DNA of 64,000 nucleotides from Falsiroseomonas frigidaquae (GTDB lineage Bacteria > Pseudomonadota > Alphaproteobacteria > Acetobacterales > Acetobacteraceae), in contig NZ_JAAVTX010000001.1 of NCBI RefSeq assembly GCF_012163145.1, positions 682,001-746,000 on the forward strand, given 5' to 3'. The notes below the pieces were generated by a model. It worked only from the letters and a program-made list of their open reading frames with translations. It did no database searches and was not told where the DNA came from. How positions within the stretch are numbered: position 1 is the stretch's first letter; each line of letters starts with the position of its first letter. The position numbers and the translations under genes were made by a program. Below are positions 54,193-62,743 of this stretch, piece by piece.

Positions 54193-55197
54193 ATGCGGGT
54201 GATCGAGATCAGGGGCAAGGGCGGGCCGGAGGTGCTGGCACTGGCGGAGCGGCCAATGCCCGTCTGTGGCGAAGGGCAGGTCCTGGTACGCGTGGCCGCC
54301 GCCGGGGTGAACCGGCCGGATGTGCAGCAGCGCAAGGGCCTGTACCCGCCGCCGCCCGGCGTCACGGACATCCCCGGCCTCGATGTCGCGGGCGTGGTGG
54401 AGGCGGTGGCGCCGGACGTCACCTGGCCGCGCCCCGGCGACGCGGTCTGCGCGCTGGTCGCCGGCGGCGGCTATGCGGAGTTCTGCCTGGTGCCGGCGCC
54501 GCAATGCATGCCGATCCCGCGCGGCTTCAGCTTCGCCCAGGCGGCGACATTACCGGAGGTGTTCTTCACCGCCTGGAACAACGTCTTCTGGCTCGGCCGC
54601 CTCGCCGAAGGCGAAACCTTGCTGGTGCAGGGCGGCACCAGCGGGGTCGGCATGGCGGCGATGCAGATGGCGCGGGAATTGCGCGGCGCCACCGTCATCG
54701 CCACCAGCAGCTCCGCCGCCAAGCGCGCCGTCTGCCTGGAATACGGCGCGCATCACGTGGTGGATTACCGGGAGGCCGATTGGCCGGACCAGGTGCGCGC
54801 CCTGGCCGGCGGCGCCGGCGTCGATGTCATCCTCGACGGCCAGGGCGGCGACTACACGCCGCTGGAGATGGCGCTGCTGGCGCCGGACGGCCGGCTGGTG
54901 CTGATCGCCAGCCACCGCGCCCCCATGGCGGAGATCAGCACGCGGGACATCTACATCCGCCGCCTGACGCTCACCGGGTCCACCCTGCGCGCCCGTCCCG
55001 CCGCCTATAAGGGCCGCATCGCGCAGGAGCTGGTGGCGCAGGTCTGGCCGCTGCTGGAGGCCGGGCGCATCCGCACCCACATCTGCGGGACGCACCGGCT
55101 GGAGGATGCGGCGGCCGCACAGGCGGTGCTGGATGCCAATGCGCAGATCGGCAAGCTGGTGCTGACCGTCTCCGACCTGGCGGAGACGATCCCCTGA
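54193..55197 (+). CDS. Zinc-independent NAD(P)H:quinone oxidoreductase (PIG3/QOR type)
   Basis: A 334-residue MDR-superfamily reductase. GLDVAGVVEAVAPDV, VQGGTSGVGMAAMQMARELRGATVIATSSS (nucleotide site) and THICGTHRLEDAAAAQAVLDANAQIGKLVL are typical of quinone oxidoreductase/PIG3 proteins; zinc ligands of alcohol dehydrogenases are absent. It reduces quinones or enones with NADPH. ATG 54193 has GGAGG about 10 nt upstream; an earlier in-frame ATG (54121) would add a poor extension. First gene of the rightward catabolic operon. Confidence 0.88.
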   Translation: MRVIEIRGKGGPEVLALAERPMPVCGEGQVLVRVAAAGVNRPDVQQRKGLYPPPPGVTDIPGLDVAGVVEAVAPDVTWPRPGDAVCALVAGGGYAEFCLVPAPQCMPIPRGFSFAQAATLPEVFFTAWNNVFWLGRLAEGETLLVQGGTSGVGMAAMQMARELRGATVIATSSSAAKRAVCLEYGAHHVVDYREADWPDQVRALAGGAGVDVILDGQGGDYTPLEMALLAPDGRLVLIASHRAPMAEISTRDIYIRRLTLTGSTLRARPAAYKGRIAQELVAQVWPLLEAGRIRTHICGTHRLEDAAAAQAVLDANAQIGKLVLTVSDLAETIP

Positions 55198-55217
55198 CCG
55201 AGGCGCCGGTCCAATCC

Positions 55218-56018
55218 GTGCTGCGCGCCCTGTCGATCCTGCGGGAACTGAACAGGCAGCAGAACACGACCGTGGACCAGCTCCACCGCGTCACCCGCCT
55301 GCCGAAGCCGACGGTGATGCGGCTGCTCGGCACGTTGACCGGCGCGGGGCTGGTGATGAAGGGGGAACGCGGCATCGGCTACCGCGTCACCTCCGACGTG
55401 CAGGCGCTGAGCGCCGGTCTGCAAGGCGGGCCGCTGGTGGCGGAAGCCGGGCGCCCCTGGGCGGTGGAGCTGACCCGCCGGCTGCGCTGGCCCGCGGCGA
55501 TCGCGGTGCGCGATGGCAGCCGCATCGCCATCAGCCTCAGCACCGCGGCCAGCAGCCCGGTCTCCCCCTTCCACGCCACCATCGGCATGCGCCACAGCAT
55601 GGTGACCCGCGCGCTGGGCCGCGCCTACCTCGCCTGCTGCCCGGAGGCGGAGCGCCGCAGCCTGCTGCGCCTGCTCGCCGCCTCCCCCGATCCCGAGGAC
55701 AACCCGCCGAAGCTGGACCGCGTGGTCCGCACCCTTGTGCTGACCGTGCGGCGCCAGGGCTACGCGCTGCGCGACCCGAAGGTGGAGCCGCGCAACTCCA
55801 ATACCGTGGCGGTGCCGATCTGGCTGGAGGATGCGGTGGCCGGCACCCTCGGACTCAGCTTCTTCCGCTCCGCCGTCAGCCAGCACGCGCTGGTCGAGGA
55901 GCTGGTGCCTGCGCTGCACCAGGCGAGCCGCGAGATCAGCGCGGCACTGCTGCGCCTGCATTCCGGCATGCGGAACACGGGCAGTTCATCCTTCTGCACC
56001 GGCGGGGCACCACACTAG
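55218..56018 (+). CDS. IclR-family transcriptional regulator
   Basis: A 266-residue (from GTG 55218) IclR protein with HTH LRALSILRELNRQQNTTVDQLHRVTRLPKPTVMRLLGTLTGAGLV and the IclR effector domain. The usual pre-helix residues V-x-S-V are encoded just upstream in frame without an ATG/GTG/TTG; the frame begins at CTG 55194, which overlaps the preceding stop (CTGA) and has GGAG 8 nt before it, so a CTG start is plausible. It lies between quinone oxidoreductase and a hydrolase gene and likely controls both arms of the island. Confidence 0.87.
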   Translation: MLRALSILRELNRQQNTTVDQLHRVTRLPKPTVMRLLGTLTGAGLVMKGERGIGYRVTSDVQALSAGLQGGPLVAEAGRPWAVELTRRLRWPAAIAVRDGSRIAISLSTAASSPVSPFHATIGMRHSMVTRALGRAYLACCPEAERRSLLRLLAASPDPEDNPPKLDRVVRTLVLTVRRQGYALRDPKVEPRNSNTVAVPIWLEDAVAGTLGLSFFRSAVSQHALVEELVPALHQASREISAALLRLHSGMRNTGSSSFCTGGAPH

Positions 56019-56046
56019 CTTCCCGCCAGAAACCCGGGGAAACGAC

Positions 56047-56898
56047 ATGCAGGCCGAAGGCCAGGACCTCGCGCCAAGCCAGGCGCGCTTCACCGTGCCG
56101 CCACTGGCCTGCGATGCGCATTGCCACGTCTTCGGCCCCGCCGACCGCTTCCCCTATGCGCCCAGCCGCCGCTACACGCCGGAAGACAAGCCGAAGGAAG
56201 TGCTGGCCGCGCTGCACCGGCGGCTTGGGCTCGGCCGTGCCGTGATCGTGCAGGCGAGCTGCCATGGCACGGACAACCGCGCCATGGTGGATGCGCTGCG
56301 CGCCGATCCCGCACGCTACCGCGGCGTCGCCATGATCGACGACGCGACGACGGATGCCGAGCTGCGCGAGATGCAGGAGGCCGGCGTGCGCGGGATCCGC
56401 TTCAACTTCATCAAGGCGCTCGGCGGCGCGCCCGACATGGCGCTGTTCCACCGCGCCGCGGACCGGGCTCGGCCGCTCGGCTGGCACATGGTGATGCAGT
56501 TGCAGGGCGATGGCGTGCTGGAGATGGCGGAGGTGATCCGCGGGCTGCGGATGCCCGTGGTGATCGACCACATGGGCCGCGTCGATCCCGCCCTCGGCGT
56601 GAACGGCCCTGCCTTCCTTACGCTGCTGGACCTGCTGGGCGATGATCGCATCTGGGTGAAGCTGAGCGGCGCCGAGCGGATGACCCGCAGCCCCTTCGCC
56701 GAGGCCCTGCCCTTCGCCCGCGCCCTGCTGCGCGCCGCACCGGACCGGGTGCTGTGGGGCACCGATTTCCCGCACCCCAACCTGACCACGCCGGTGGATG
56801 AGATGGAGCTGCTGAACCTGGTCCCGGATTTCGCCCCGGAGGCCGCGGACCGGCAGCGCCTGCTCGTCGACAACCCCGCCACGCTCTATGGTTTCTGA
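56047..56898 (+). CDS. Amidohydrolase 2-family hydrolase, LigI (2-pyrone-4,6-dicarboxylate hydrolase)-like
   Basis: A 283-residue metal-dependent lactonase-type hydrolase. DAHCHVFGPADRFPYAPSRRYTPED closely resembles the start of LigI, and VVIDHMGR, WVKLSGAERM and GTDFPHPN complete the active site pattern. LigI hydrolyses 2-pyrone-4,6-dicarboxylate in protocatechuate/syringate metabolism; other members act on muconolactone-like compounds. GGGGAAA precedes ATG 56047. It is followed 10 bp later by a second hydrolase. Confidence 0.88.
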   Translation: MQAEGQDLAPSQARFTVPPLACDAHCHVFGPADRFPYAPSRRYTPEDKPKEVLAALHRRLGLGRAVIVQASCHGTDNRAMVDALRADPARYRGVAMIDDATTDAELREMQEAGVRGIRFNFIKALGGAPDMALFHRAADRARPLGWHMVMQLQGDGVLEMAEVIRGLRMPVVIDHMGRVDPALGVNGPAFLTLLDLLGDDRIWVKLSGAERMTRSPFAEALPFARALLRAAPDRVLWGTDFPHPNLTTPVDEMELLNLVPDFAPEAADRQRLLVDNPATLYGF

Positions 56899-56908
56899 AA
56901 GGTCACGC

Positions 56909-57733
56909 ATGCCGGCCGTCGATTCACACGCCCATGCCTTCGACCTCACCCGCCAGGGCTGGGGCGGCGACCGCGGTTTCGACATCCAGGCGAATGAGCT
57001 CGGCACCGCGCCGCAATTCCTGCACATGCTGGCAAGCCACGGCTTCACCCATGGCGTGCTAATCAATCCGCTCGGCGGCTATGGCGCCAACAACACCTAC
57101 ATGCTGGAGGCGATCGCCGCCTCCGCCGGCCGGCTGAAGGGCGTGGCGCTGCTGCCGGATGCGACACCGGAAGCCGAGATCCATCGCATGGTGCAAGGCG
57201 GCATCGTTGGCATCCGCTTCAACCTGGACTTCCCGACCAGCCCGCCGCTTCTGGGGCCGGTTGGCGAGCGTGCGCTGGCACGGGCGCGGGATGTCGGATG
57301 GTTCGCGCAGCTTCACTATCACCACGGCGATTCGCTGATCGCCGCGCTGCCCAGGCTGCGTGCGGCGAAGCTGCCGGTCATCATCGACCATTGCGGCCGG
57401 CCGGAGCTAGCGGGCGGGCTGGACCAGCCGGGCTTCCGCGCCCTGCTGGAACTCGGCCGCAGCAGCGATGCCGTCATCAAGCTGTCCGGTATCTTCCGCT
57501 TCAGCGTGACGGATTCACCCTATGCCGACACGGACCCCTTCGTCGCGGCGCTGATCGAGGCCTTCGGCATCGATCGCTGCATCTGGGGCTCCGACTGGCC
57601 CTTCCTGCGCGCCAGGGCGCGCACGGATTTCGGCCCGCTGCTCGCAGCGCTGCATCGCGTCCTGCCCGATGCGGCGGATCGGGAGAAGGTGCTCTGGACC
57701 AATCCGGCGCGGCTGTTCCGCATGTCCGCCTGA
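56909..57733 (+). CDS. Amidohydrolase 2-family hydrolase
   Basis: A 274-residue relative of the preceding hydrolase. N-terminal VDSHAHAFDL, LPVIIDHCGRPE, VIKLSGIFRFS and CIWGSDWPFLR carry the metal and catalytic residues. The two are clearly divergent, so they probably catalyse different steps. ATG 56909 behind AAAGG is preferred over ATG 56888, which overlaps the upstream gene. It sits between the LigI-like gene and a Bug gene. Confidence 0.88.
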   Translation: MPAVDSHAHAFDLTRQGWGGDRGFDIQANELGTAPQFLHMLASHGFTHGVLINPLGGYGANNTYMLEAIAASAGRLKGVALLPDATPEAEIHRMVQGGIVGIRFNLDFPTSPPLLGPVGERALARARDVGWFAQLHYHHGDSLIAALPRLRAAKLPVIIDHCGRPELAGGLDQPGFRALLELGRSSDAVIKLSGIFRFSVTDSPYADTDPFVAALIEAFGIDRCIWGSDWPFLRARARTDFGPLLAALHRVLPDAADREKVLWTNPARLFRMSA

Positions 57734-57755
57734 CCGGCAAGAAAGGGAAGATCGC

Positions 57756-58712
57756 ATGAACACGACGCGGCGCAACGTGCTGGCGGCGGCGGGGCTGATG
57801 CTGGGGGCAGGCACCGCACGGGCACAGACCTATCCGGATCGCGCGATCCGCGTGATCGTCCCCTATGCGGCGGGCGGCGCGGACCAGTTCATACGGCCCC
57901 TGCAGGCCCGGCTGACCCAGGCGCTCGGCCAGCCCATCGTCATCGATTCCGTCACCGGTGGTGGTGGTGCGATCGGCGCCAACCGCGTCCGCACCTCCGC
58001 GCCGGATGGCTACACGCTGCTCTTCGCCGGGACCGGTGCGCTGACGGCGGTGCCGCGGCTGCAGCGGCTGAACTACTCCATCGCGGATTTCGCGCCGATC
58101 GCGAACCTGATCGCCATCCCCTACGTGCTGGCGGCGCGACAGGGTGCCCCCTTCACCGATTTCGCCGGCTTCCTGCGCGCGGCCCGCGCCAGGCCGGAGG
58201 GGCTGAGCTACGGCACGCCGGGCGTCGGCAGCACGCCGCATTTGGTGGCGGAGGCGATGGCCAAGGCGGCCGGCGTGAAGCTGCTGCACGTGCCCTATTC
58301 GGGCGTGGCGACCGCAGTGATTGGGCTGCTGGCCGGCGACATCGACCTGGTGATGGGCGCGCCGGGCAACATCATGCCGCTGGTGGAACGCGGCGTGGTG
58401 CCGCTGGCGCAGACCGGCGCGCGGCGCATCGCCGTGCTGCGGGATCTGCCGACGCTGCGCGAGGCGGGGCTGGAGGTGGATCTCGTCACCCGCTTCGGCT
58501 TCTTCGCACCGAAGGGCACGGATGCCGCCGTGCTCGATCGCTGGTCGCGGCTGCTGCTCGAAGGCGGCGGCGACCCCGCCTATGCGCAGGCCATGCAGCG
58601 CGCCTTCAACGAGGTGGAGCTGCTGGACCGGACCCGCTTCCAGGGCTTCCTGGCGGCGGAGGACGCGGCCACGGCGGAGCTGCTGGCCGCCCTGAACCTG
58701 ACAGCCGGCTGA
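57756..58712 (+). CDS. Bug/TctC-family substrate-binding protein
   Basis: A 318-residue binding protein: signal peptide TTRRNVLAAAGLMLGAGTARAQ, then AIRVIVPYAAGGADQFIRPL, IVIDSVTGGGGAIGANRV, YGTPGVGSTPHL and LLHVPYSGVATAVIGLLAGD. Unlike the standard VIENRPGAGG it has IDSVTGGGG, a feature shared with the Bug protein two genes downstream. GGGAAG precedes the ATG at 57756. Confidence 0.92.
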   Translation: MNTTRRNVLAAAGLMLGAGTARAQTYPDRAIRVIVPYAAGGADQFIRPLQARLTQALGQPIVIDSVTGGGGAIGANRVRTSAPDGYTLLFAGTGALTAVPRLQRLNYSIADFAPIANLIAIPYVLAARQGAPFTDFAGFLRAARARPEGLSYGTPGVGSTPHLVAEAMAKAAGVKLLHVPYSGVATAVIGLLAGDIDLVMGAPGNIMPLVERGVVPLAQTGARRIAVLRDLPTLREAGLEVDLVTRFGFFAPKGTDAAVLDRWSRLLLEGGGDPAYAQAMQRAFNEVELLDRTRFQGFLAAEDAATAELLAALNLTAG

Positions 58713-58732
58713 GACATCTGAAGGATCGCGCG

Positions 58733-59506
58733 ATGACCGAACTGAACCAGGGCGCCCTCGGCCCCTACAACCTGCAAGGCAAGGTCGTCGTCATCACCGG
58801 CGGCAGCAGCGGCATCGGCGCGGCCTCCGCCCGCCGGCTGGCGGAGCTCGGGGCGACCATCGCCATCGGCTACAATAGCGGGCGCGAGCGGGCGGAGGCG
58901 CTGGCGGCGGAGCTGCCGGGCAGTGGCCACCTGCCGCTGTTCCTGCCGATGGCGGATACCGCCGCCATCCGCGCCGCGGCGGCGGAAGTCGAGACAAAAT
59001 TCGGCCGCGCCGATGTGCTGGTGAACTCCGCCGGCACCACGCGCGCCGTGCCGCATGCGGATCTCGAGGCGCTGGATGATGAGACCTTCGACCGCATCCT
59101 CATCACCAATGTCCGCGGCCCCTATTCCACCATCCGCGCCTTCGCGCCGCTGCTGAAGCGCGGCGGCGATGCGGTGGTAGTGAATATTTCCTCCCTCGCC
59201 GCGGTGAACGGGCTCGGCAGCAGCATCGCCTATTGCGCCTCCAAGGCGGCGCTGGATGTGATGGGCGTGTCGCTGGCCCGCGTGCTGGGGCCGGAGATCC
59301 GCGTCATCGGCATCTCCCCCGCCGCCGTCGATACCGGCTTCGTGCCGGGCCGCAGCCGCGACGCCGTGCTGAAGCAGGCGGCGCTGACGCCGTTGAAGAT
59401 CGTCTGCCAGGCGGATGACGTGGCGCTGGCCGTTGTCGCCGCCGTCACGCATCTGCGGCTGACCACCGGCACCTCGCTGCTGGTGGATTGCGGCCGGCAC
59501 CTCTGA
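58733..59506 (+). CDS. SDR-family oxidoreductase
   Basis: A 257-residue classical short-chain dehydrogenase/reductase. Nucleotide site TGGSSGIG is at 22-29, NSAG near 98-101, catalytic Ser153/154, Tyr167 and Lys171 (YCASK). An NAD(P)-dependent alcohol/ketone redox role is expected. It is bracketed by two homologous Bug genes (20 bp and 22 bp spacing). Confidence 0.92.
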   Translation: MTELNQGALGPYNLQGKVVVITGGSSGIGAASARRLAELGATIAIGYNSGRERAEALAAELPGSGHLPLFLPMADTAAIRAAAAEVETKFGRADVLVNSAGTTRAVPHADLEALDDETFDRILITNVRGPYSTIRAFAPLLKRGGDAVVVNISSLAAVNGLGSSIAYCASKAALDVMGVSLARVLGPEIRVIGISPAAVDTGFVPGRSRDAVLKQAALTPLKIVCQADDVALAVVAAVTHLRLTTGTSLLVDCGRHL

Positions 59507-59528
59507 CCCAGCACAAGGACAACACGCC

Positions 59529-60482
59529 ATGCAGATCACGCGCCGTCATGCATTGACCGCCCTGGGCGCCGCGCTCCTCGCCCGCCCCGCCATGGCGCAG
59601 GATTTCCCGAACCGCGCCATCCGCATCATCGTGCCCTATGCGGCCGGCGGCACGGACCAATATGTGCGGCTGCTGCAACAGGATTTCGCGCATCGCCTGC
59701 GCCAGCCGGTGCTGATCGATTCCGTCGTCGGCGGCGGTGGCGGCATCGGCGCCAACCGCGTGCAGGCCAGCGCGGCGGATGGCTATACCCTGCTCTTCGC
59801 CGGCACCGCGGCCATCACCGTGGTGCCGCGCATCAACAAGCTGCCCTATTCGGCCGCGGATTTCGCGCCGATCTGCAACCTGGTGGCGCTGCCCATCATC
59901 ATCGCGGCGAAGCGCGGCTTCCCGCATCGCACGGCGCAGGACATGCTCGCCGCGGCCCGCGCACGGCCGGAGGGCATCACCATCGCCTCGCCCGGCATCG
60001 GCAGCTCGCCGCATATGGCGGCCGAGGCGATGGCGCGGGCGGCGGGCGTGAAACTGCTGCACGTGCCTTATCCGGGCATCGCGCCGGCGATGACCGCGCT
60101 GCTGGCCGGCGATGTGGACCTGGTGGTGGGCGCGCCCGGCATCATCCTGCCGACCGTCGAATCGCACGGCATCCTGCCGCTGTTGCAGACCGGCGCCACG
60201 CGCAGCGCCGCGCTGCCCGACCTGGTCGCGCTGCGGGAGATCGGGCTGGATGTGGATCTGGTGACGCGCTTCGGCTTCTTCGCGCCGAAGCAGACGCCGG
60301 AGCCGGTGCTGGACCGCCTGGCCCAGGTCTTCATGTCCGCGGCCGGGACGCCCGACTACGCCCAGGCGATGCGGCGCGCCTATAACGAGGTGCTGCTGCA
60401 GGATCGCGCGCAATTCGCCCAGGCCCTGGCCGCGGAGGACCAGGCGAGCGCCCGGCTGGTGCGGGATCTCGGCCTGGGCTGA
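59529..60482 (+). CDS. Bug/TctC-family substrate-binding protein, paralog of the 57756 gene
   Basis: A 317-residue binding protein with a signal peptide (TRRHALTALGAALLARPAMAQ). It shares with the 57756 protein the unusual IDSV-GGGG-IGANRV loop, the DQ[FY] after PYAAGG, and the string VDLVTRFGFFAPK near the C-terminus, so they are paralogs within one operon. Last gene of the rightward arm; the enolase-superfamily gene converges with 6 bp between stops. Confidence 0.92.
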   Translation: MQITRRHALTALGAALLARPAMAQDFPNRAIRIIVPYAAGGTDQYVRLLQQDFAHRLRQPVLIDSVVGGGGGIGANRVQASAADGYTLLFAGTAAITVVPRINKLPYSAADFAPICNLVALPIIIAAKRGFPHRTAQDMLAAARARPEGITIASPGIGSSPHMAAEAMARAAGVKLLHVPYPGIAPAMTALLAGDVDLVVGAPGIILPTVESHGILPLLQTGATRSAALPDLVALREIGLDVDLVTRFGFFAPKQTPEPVLDRLAQVFMSAAGTPDYAQAMRRAYNEVLLQDRAQFAQALAAEDQASARLVRDLGLG

Positions 60483-60488
60483 ACCGCC

Positions 60489-61553
60489 TCAGGCATAGAC
60501 GATGCCGCAGCCGGGGCCGGGTGGCACGGCGATCATGCCATCCTGGATCGGCAGCGGCGTGAAGGGGTCGTCCAGGATGTGGTCGTGCTCCGACAGCTCG
60601 CAGGCGAAGGGCAGCTGCCGCAGCGAGGCCGCGGCATGGGCGGAGGCGCCCTGCAGCAGCGCCGGGCCGAAGGCCGCGCCCATCCGCGTCGCGATCTGCC
60701 CGGCCTCCAGGATCCGCGCCGCGGTCACGAAGTTCCGCACGCCGCCGAGCTTGGTCAGCTTGAGATTCACCACATCCGCCACCCGGCCTTCGACAACCCG
60801 CAGGACGTCGGCGATGGTCTCGACGCTTTCATCCGCCTCGATCGGCACCGGCAGGCTGCGCGTGACCAGCGCGAGCCCGGCCCAGTCACCCGCCGGCACC
60901 GGCTGTTCCACCAGCGCGATGTCGTGCCGTTCCATCTGCCGCCAGGCGGAGAGAAAGCCCTTGGCGCTATAGGACTGGTTAGGGTCGAGCGTCAGCGCCA
61001 CCTCCGCCCCTACCGCCGCGCGCACCTCCGCCACGCGCCGCGCATCCAGCGCGGCATCGCCGGCCAGCTTCAGCTTCAGTGTGCGGTAGCCCTTGGCCAC
61101 CAGCGCCGCGGCGGACTGTGCCATCTCGGCGGGGGCCTTGATCGGCAGGATGCGCGATTGCGGAATGCTCTCCCGGAACCGCCCGCCGAGCAGCGCGGAG
61201 AGCGGCACATTGGCGCGCCGCGCCAGCAGGTCGTGCAGCGCCATGTCGATGGCAGCCTTGACCGAGCGGTTGCCGACCAGCGTCGCCTCGACCAGATCCA
61301 TGATGGCGCCGAGTTCCGCCGGGTCCCGCCCGATCAGCAACGGCCGCAGGAAATGCAGCGCCGCCTCCGCGCCCGGACCATGCGTCGTGATGGCGGGAAT
61401 CGCGTGGCAGTAGCCCAGGCCGGTCACGCCCTCCGAATCGGTCAGGATGATGACCCAGCCTTGCAGTTCCGCCACCGTCGCGCGGGCGAACTTCCAATTC
61501 GGATCGGCCTGCCGCTGGCGGCATGGACGCAACTCGGCCGTGACGATCTGCAT
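60489..61553 (-). CDS. Mandelate racemase/muconate lactonizing enzyme-family protein
   Basis: A 354-residue enolase-superfamily enzyme. The KxK general base motif is Lys160-Leu-Lys162, metal ligands are Asp190 (LTLDPNQ), Glu216 (VEQP) and Asp241 (EADES), and Lys268 follows in LKLTKLGG. This set is typical of the muconate lactonizing enzyme subgroup (cycloisomerase, dipeptide epimerase, racemase). ATG 61553 is the start; a longer upstream frame is arginine-rich and unlike the family. It converges with the rightward operon and diverges from the Bug-PrpD pair. Confidence 0.9.
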   Translation of the reverse strand: MQIVTAELRPCRQRQADPNWKFARATVAELQGWVIILTDSEGVTGLGYCHAIPAITTHGPGAEAALHFLRPLLIGRDPAELGAIMDLVEATLVGNRSVKAAIDMALHDLLARRANVPLSALLGGRFRESIPQSRILPIKAPAEMAQSAAALVAKGYRTLKLKLAGDAALDARRVAEVRAAVGAEVALTLDPNQSYSAKGFLSAWRQMERHDIALVEQPVPAGDWAGLALVTRSLPVPIEADESVETIADVLRVVEGRVADVVNLKLTKLGGVRNFVTAARILEAGQIATRMGAAFGPALLQGASAHAAASLRQLPFACELSEHDHILDDPFTPLPIQDGMIAVPPGPGCGIVYA

Positions 61554-61762
61554 GGCTGTCCCCTGATCTGTGCCGCGGAAGGTGCCATGCCGGTGCGGCC
61601 GGAGCCGCCCGGTTTCGCGCAATTTTCCGGCATGCGGAACGCCCCGAGATAGCCCGGCGGGGCGGCGAATCCCGTTCTAGATTGCGGCGGGGGAATCGTC
61701 GCCGGAACGCTGCGGCCGGGCTGCGCATCCCCGATTGCCCGTCCCGCCATGGAGCGTCCCTC

Positions 61763-62743
61763 ATGCCCATCCGACACCCCTTGCCGCGCCGGTCGGCCCT
61801 GATGCTGGGCCCGCTGCTGCTCACGGCTGGCCTGGCGCGGCCCGCCTGGGCGGCCTTCCCCGACCGGCCGCTGCGCCTCATCGTCGCCTACGCCGCCGGC
61901 GGCACCGGCGACCTGGTCGGGCGACTGGTGGGCGAAGGGCTGGCGGCGCGGCTTGGCGTACCCGTGGTGGTGGACAACCAGGGCGGTGCCGGCGGTGCCA
62001 TCGCGGCGCGCGCGGTCAGCCGCGCGGCGCCGGATGGCTACACCATGATGCTCGCTGGCAACGCGATCTTCGCCATCCTGCCGCATATGGCCAATGTCGG
62101 CTTCGATCCGGTGAAGGACTTCACCGCCATCGCCAATATCAGCGAATCGCAGCGGCTTCTCGCCGTGCGCAACACGCTGCCGGTCACCACGCTGGCGGAG
62201 CTGGTGGAATACGGGAAGCGCAATCCGGGCAAGCTGAACTACGGCTCCGCCGGCATCGGATCGACGCTGCATGTGATGACGGAGATGTTCCGGCGCGAGG
62301 CGGGCATCGAGGCGGTGCACATTCCCTTCCGCGGCTCCGCACCCGCCGTGCAGGCGATGCTGGGCGGGGATGTGGATTTCATGATCGACACTGGGGTGAT
62401 CCAGCATGCGCAGCAGGGCCGGCTGCGCGCCCTGGCCGCCGTGGGCGACCGCCGCCTGCCGCAATTCCCGGATGTTCCCACCTTGGCCGAACAGGGCTAC
62501 CCGAATGTCCGCACCTCCGGCTGGCAGGCGCTGATGGGCCCGGCGAACATGCCGCGGGAGGTCGTGACGCTGCTCGCCGGCCATGTCGAGGCGCTGCTGA
62601 AGGAACCCGCCTTCCTCGACCGCCTGTCCCGCGTCGGCGTGGTGCCGAGCTTCCGCTCGCCAGAACAGCTTGCCGGCGACCTGGCGGAGGATACGCGGCA
62701 ATTCGGCGCCATCATCCGCACGGCCGGGATCTCCGCCGAATGA
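61763..62743 (+). CDS. Bug/TctC-family substrate-binding protein
   Basis: A 326-residue binding protein. Signal peptide RRSALMLGPLLLTAGLARPAWA, then RPLRLIVAYAAGGTGDLVGRL, VVVDNQGGAGGAIAARAV, RAAPDGYTMMLAGN and VHIPFRGSAPAVQAMLGGD. GGAG lies 8 nt before ATG 61763. Its stop overlaps the PrpD-type gene start (ATGA), so it is probably the dedicated scavenging protein for that enzyme's pathway. Confidence 0.92.
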   Translation: MPIRHPLPRRSALMLGPLLLTAGLARPAWAAFPDRPLRLIVAYAAGGTGDLVGRLVGEGLAARLGVPVVVDNQGGAGGAIAARAVSRAAPDGYTMMLAGNAIFAILPHMANVGFDPVKDFTAIANISESQRLLAVRNTLPVTTLAELVEYGKRNPGKLNYGSAGIGSTLHVMTEMFRREAGIEAVHIPFRGSAPAVQAMLGGDVDFMIDTGVIQHAQQGRLRALAAVGDRRLPQFPDVPTLAEQGYPNVRTSGWQALMGPANMPREVVTLLAGHVEALLKEPAFLDRLSRVGVVPSFRSPEQLAGDLAEDTRQFGAIIRTAGISAE

